Below, piece by piece: positions 4,357 to 6,862 of a stretch of 6,862 nucleotides of DNA. The number at the start of each line of letters is the position of its first letter. Position 1 is the stretch's first letter. The notes beneath the pieces were generated by a model. That model was not told where the DNA came from. It was given only the letters and a program-made list of their open reading frames with translations, and searched no databases. The stretch spans positions 1 through 6,862 of the forward strand of contig CAYZAW010000071.1 in NCBI GenBank assembly GCA_964476505.1, read 5' to 3'. The translations under genes were made by a program, and so were the position numbers. The stretch is from CAYZAW01 sp964476505 (GTDB lineage: Bacteria; Bacillota; Clostridia; Christensenellales; CAG-138).

Positions 4357-6138
4357 ATGGATAAACAACAAAAGCAAGTGAAATACACCGGATGGATCAT
4401 TACCATTGTTATACTGTTTCTCATCGTTGCCGCGCTGGCCTTCTTTGCATTCGGCAAGCTGCCGGAAGGCGAGCCGGGTGCAACGCCGGAACCGCAAAGC
4501 GAGGCGCCGGAAGCGTCTGCAACGCCGGAACCGACACCGGAGCCTACACCCACGCCGGAGCCCACGCCATTTTTCAACACGCCGCAGGCGGGGGATTCCG
4601 CCAAGCCTGCAAACTTCGGCTTCCAGCATGAAATCGAGGTAGGCGGTGAGCAGGTGGAAAGCTATCAACGCGAGGAAACGGTATCCTTCGGCAAGGGCGA
4701 GGATTACGCAGCCATCCCCGGCGTATTGACCTTCCGAGGCAATAACTACCGGCAAAGTCCCAGCTACGGCACAATAGCGGCCTCGCCCAAGGAACTGTCC
4801 GTGGCGTGGACGCAAAAAACCGGCAGCATGCAAAAGGGCATTTCCTCCTCCGGCAGCGGCAGGTGGACGGGCAGCGGCTGGGTAGGCCAGCCTCTGTTGG
4901 TACAATGGCCAAAAGAAACAAAAGCGATTATGAACATGTACGACTGGGCCAAGGAAAAGGACGGGCTGGTGGAGGTGATACTTGCCACCATGGACGGCAA
5001 CGTGTATTTCCTTGACTTGGAAACCGGCGAAAAAACACGGGACAAGCTAAAAATCGGCATGCCCTTTAAGGGTGCCGGCTCTATCGATCCCAGAGGCTAT
5101 CCCATTTTATACCTTGGCTCCGGCGAGGGTTATGACGACGACGCGCAGGATACCCGCGCCATGGCGTACAGCCTGATCGACTTTACCCGCCTATATGAGT
5201 TTGGCAAGCGCAAGGACGATTTTTCGCTTAGGGCATGGCATGCCTACGACAGCGCCGCATTAGTGGACGCGAAAACGGACACCCTGTTTTACCCGGGAGA
5301 AAACGGTATCCTGTATTCCGTAAAGCTCAATACCAACTACAACGAGGCGGCAGGTACGCTTACCATGGCCCCCGGCCCGCTTGTAAAATACCGCTATCAC
5401 GCGGACAGAACAGGGGACGACGCGTACTGGCTGGGCTTTGAATCCAGCGCCGCAGGCTGGGGCGAGTATCTGTACTTGGCGGATAACGCAGGGCTTTTCC
5501 AGTGCATCAACGCCAATACCTTGGAGCCTGTTTGGGTGCAGGATACTTGGGACGACAGCAACGGCAGCCCCGTGCTGGAGGAAGACCCTGAAAACCACAC
5601 GGCATACCTGTATATTGGCACCTCTCTCCACTGGACAAAGAACAGCGACAGCGAGGGCAAGGTCGGCTTTTTCAAGCTGGACGCGGTAACGGGGGAGACT
5701 CTGTGGACGGTGGAGAAAAACGTGTCCACGGTGTCTGGCGTATCCGGCGGCATCCAAGCCACAGCGGTGCTGGGGCAGGGGAACATATCCGATCTTGTGA
5801 TCGTGCCGTTTTCAAGAACGCCAAGCCGCGGCAAGGGCGAGCTGGTGGCGGTCAACAAGGACACGGGAACGATTGCGTGGACGTTTGAAACCGCCGCGTA
5901 CGCGTGGAGCTCGCCTGTTGCGGTCTACGACGAAAACGGCAATGGCTATATCCTGCAATGCGATACCCGCAGCCGCATCTACCTGCTGGACGGCAAGACC
6001 GGCGCGCTCATTTATACGCTGGAGGTCACCGATCCGGATTATGAATTCACGAACTTCGAAGCGTCGCCCGCGGTCTACGGGGATACGCTAATTATCGGCT
6101 CCCGCTCGGAGAAAATCTACGGCATTAAAATTCGCTAG
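4357..6138 (+). CDS. Membrane-anchored PQQ-like beta-propeller repeat protein
   Basis: A 593-residue surface protein of unknown specific function. A short basic cytoplasmic tail (residues 1-10) precedes one membrane segment (about 11-32, WIITIVILFLIVAALAFFAF). There is no lipobox or obvious cleavage site, so it is probably a signal anchor with the rest outside the cell. Residues 40-71 form a Thr-Pro-Glu-Pro linker. The remainder carries PQQ-like (BamB-like) blade motifs, among them NVYFLDLETGEK (215-226), GFFKLDAVTGETLW (437-450), GELVAVNKDTGTIAWTF (494-510) and SRIYLLDGKTGALIY (539-553). GVLTFRGNNYRQSP (122-135) marks the start of the globular part. Such folds are usually scaffolds; PQQ binding is not implied, and a BamB role is excluded if there is no outer membrane. 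A GGGAGGGG site precedes the ATG, with its own promoter upstream and a terminator downstream. A role in binding wall polymers or extracellular ligands is speculation. Confidence 0.88.
   Translation: MDKQQKQVKYTGWIITIVILFLIVAALAFFAFGKLPEGEPGATPEPQSEAPEASATPEPTPEPTPTPEPTPFFNTPQAGDSAKPANFGFQHEIEVGGEQVESYQREETVSFGKGEDYAAIPGVLTFRGNNYRQSPSYGTIAASPKELSVAWTQKTGSMQKGISSSGSGRWTGSGWVGQPLLVQWPKETKAIMNMYDWAKEKDGLVEVILATMDGNVYFLDLETGEKTRDKLKIGMPFKGAGSIDPRGYPILYLGSGEGYDDDAQDTRAMAYSLIDFTRLYEFGKRKDDFSLRAWHAYDSAALVDAKTDTLFYPGENGILYSVKLNTNYNEAAGTLTMAPGPLVKYRYHADRTGDDAYWLGFESSAAGWGEYLYLADNAGLFQCINANTLEPVWVQDTWDDSNGSPVLEEDPENHTAYLYIGTSLHWTKNSDSEGKVGFFKLDAVTGETLWTVEKNVSTVSGVSGGIQATAVLGQGNISDLVIVPFSRTPSRGKGELVAVNKDTGTIAWTFETAAYAWSSPVAVYDENGNGYILQCDTRSRIYLLDGKTGALIYTLEVTDPDYEFTNFEASPAVYGDTLIIGSRSEKIYGIKIR
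4480..4569 (+). repeat. Low-complexity repeat encoding the Thr-Pro-Glu-Pro linker
   Basis: Imperfect tandem units of the ACGCCGGAACCG type encode TPEP/TPTP repeats (residues about 42-71 of the beta-propeller protein). The 15-base unit GCAACGCCGGAACCG occurs identically at 4480-4494 and 4519-4533. This is a spacer between the membrane anchor and the folded domain. Its copy number could vary between strains by slippage, and changes in multiples of three bases would keep the frame. Confidence 0.75.
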
Positions 6139-6153
6139 GTTTTATGCATTTTC

Positions 6154-6182
6154 AGGCATCCGCACAGCCGGGTGCCTTTTTT
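6154..6182 (+). terminator. Rho-independent terminator after the beta-propeller gene
   Basis: A 9-base-pair stem (AGGCATCCG at 6154-6162 with CGGGTGCCT at 6169-6177, one G-T wobble) with a 6-base loop runs into six T residues (6177-6182). It begins 15 bases after the TAG stop codon. Confidence 0.88.
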
Positions 6183-6201
6183 ATTGCGTTAATCTGCGTC
6201 A

Positions 6202-6238
6202 GTCACCCTAAAATCACCCGGCGGGTGATGGATTTTTT
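6202..6238 (+). terminator. Second hairpin with T-run, backup terminator or leader element
   Basis: A perfect 7-base stem ATCACCC (6213-6219) and GGGTGAT (6223-6229) encloses a 3-base loop. Three bases later comes a six-T run (6233-6238). A second copy of TCACCC (6203-6208) just upstream could pair with the same GGGTGA arm, so two mutually exclusive hairpins are possible. It may be a tandem terminator of the upstream gene, or belong to the untranslated region ahead of the zinc-ribbon gene. Confidence 0.45.
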
Positions 6239-6362
6239 ACTGTGGTTTTGTATGATGGTATTGGGGAAGCGATGGGCTGGCAGGGAGGCTTGACGCATCC
6301 CATGCAATAACTATTCACCCGACATATGGGGGGATATAAATTCGTTGAAAGAGGTGTTTGAT
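6239..6362 (+). other. Upstream region of the zinc-ribbon gene, promoter uncertain
   Basis: This short gene-free stretch must supply the start signals of the next gene. The best -35-like box is TTGACG (6290-6295), with TATTCA (6312-6317) after 16 bases as a poor -10. TATGAT (6251-6256) is a better -10 but lacks a -35. TATAAA (6335-6340) is too close to the ATG to be convincing. A GAGGTG ribosome binding site is at 6351-6356. No conserved RNA element was recognised. Confidence 0.35.
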
Positions 6363-6862
6363 ATGGCATTTTGTGGAAGTTGCGGAGCCAGATTGGAAGA
6401 GGGCGCAAAGTTTTGCCCGGATTGCGGTGCTGTGGTAGAGGCGGCGCAGGGCGCGGCACAGGGGGCTGCACAGGGCGGTTTTTCCGCTGCCGTGCAGGAT
6501 TTTAACAACACGGCGGATACCACGGGATCGTACGATCAGGCGGACGTGCAGCAGAACAAGGCGATGGCGATACTGGCTTATTTTGGCCCCTTGGTGCTCA
6601 TCCCGCTGTTTGCGGCAAAGGACTCCCGGTTTGCCCGGTTCCATGCAAATCAGGGCTTGGTGCTGTGCATTGCGGAAATCGCGTACGGCATTATTTACAG
6701 CATCATCAGCGCCATTTTGATGGCGATCTCTTGGAGACTGGCGTTTATTTTGACCATCCTCAGCTTGGTCTACATCCTGTTTACGGTGCTGGCGATTCTC
6801 GGTATCATCAACGCGGCAAACGGCAAGGCAAAGGAGCTGCCGTTGATCGGTAAGATCAGAAT
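6363..6862 (+). CDS. Zinc-ribbon domain membrane protein (DUF4870-like), C-terminus cut by window edge
   Basis: Probable membrane protein of unknown function; 166 codons plus two bases are visible and no stop is reached. The N-terminus is a zinc ribbon, MAFCGSCGARLEEGAKFCPDCG, in two CxxC knuckles (Cys4, Cys7, Cys18, Cys21). A flexible Ala/Gln/Gly-rich linker follows (about 25-40, three near-identical AAQG units) and a polar stretch to residue 66. Then come hydrophobic segments at about 67-84, 98-120 and 125-149. The signature KDSRFARFHANQGLVL (86-101) resembles the HxNQ motif of small DUF4870/Tic20-like membrane proteins. The last visible residues, GKAKELPLIGKIR, look like the end of that domain, so few codons are probably missing. 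The ATG at 6363 has GAGGTG 6 bases upstream. The zinc ribbon is presumably cytoplasmic. Its partner and role are unknown; the family assignment is by motif memory only. Confidence 0.85.
   Translation, partial: MAFCGSCGARLEEGAKFCPDCGAVVEAAQGAAQGAAQGGFSAAVQDFNNTADTTGSYDQADVQQNKAMAILAYFGPLVLIPLFAAKDSRFARFHANQGLVLCIAEIAYGIIYSIISAILMAISWRLAFILTILSLVYILFTVLAILGIINAANGKAKELPLIGKIR

Noticed and set aside
4480..4569. Repeated GCAACGCCGGAACCG units considered as a mobile or CRISPR-like repeat
   Set aside because: The units are short, imperfect, in frame, and encode a Pro-rich linker, which explains them fully.
4342..4905. 187-codon open frame on the minus strand opposite the start of the beta-propeller gene
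   Set aside because: Its Arg/Gly-rich low-complexity product mirrors the Thr-Pro-Glu-Pro repeat of the real gene; it is a shadow frame with no start signals.
6252..6293. Possible 13-codon leader peptide upstream of the zinc-ribbon gene
   Set aside because: It has no ribosome binding site, no run of regulatory codons and no attached attenuator; it is most likely chance.

Overview
The window suggests a moderately GC-rich, low-copy-style chromosomal segment of a Gram-positive bacterium of the Clostridia (Firmicutes). The reasons are the groES-groEL pair with a perfect CIRCE operator, strong AGGAGG-type ribosome binding sites, sigma-A-type promoters, short hairpin terminators with T-runs, and surface proteins anchored by a single N-terminal membrane segment with Thr-Pro-Glu-Pro linkers. 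No species can be named from the sequence alone, and no mobile element, CRISPR array, tRNA or rRNA was seen.

Left part, minus strand (1-564): the first 43 codons of groEL, then complete groES, a CIRCE element and the promoter, reading leftwards off the window. A divergent intergenic region of 342 bases (445-786) separates this from glpK on the plus strand. That region holds a likely glpK promoter bracketed by one dyad and, further upstream, a second perfect inverted repeat.

Middle, plus strand (787-3526): glpK (glycerol kinase) is followed after 70 bases by a dehydrogenase of the malate/L-lactate (Ldh2) family, which ends at a clear terminator. No terminator lies between them, so they may be co-transcribed, although an extended -10 element in front of the dehydrogenase could give it its own promoter. 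No glpF, glpD or glpP is present here.

Right part, plus strand (3551-6862): two half-size TauE/SafE-type (TSUP) membrane proteins overlap as TTGA and probably form one transporter. Next come a near-consensus promoter, a 593-residue membrane-anchored PQQ-like beta-propeller protein, a terminator and a second hairpin. Last is a zinc-ribbon plus membrane-domain protein cut by the window end. These genes look like independent housekeeping or envelope units rather than one pathway.

I did not find convincing evidence for a new multi-gene system. The points most worth a second look are the glpK control region, the absence from GlpK of the histidine used for HPr-dependent control in other Firmicutes, the split TSUP transporter, and the uncharacterised surface beta-propeller.
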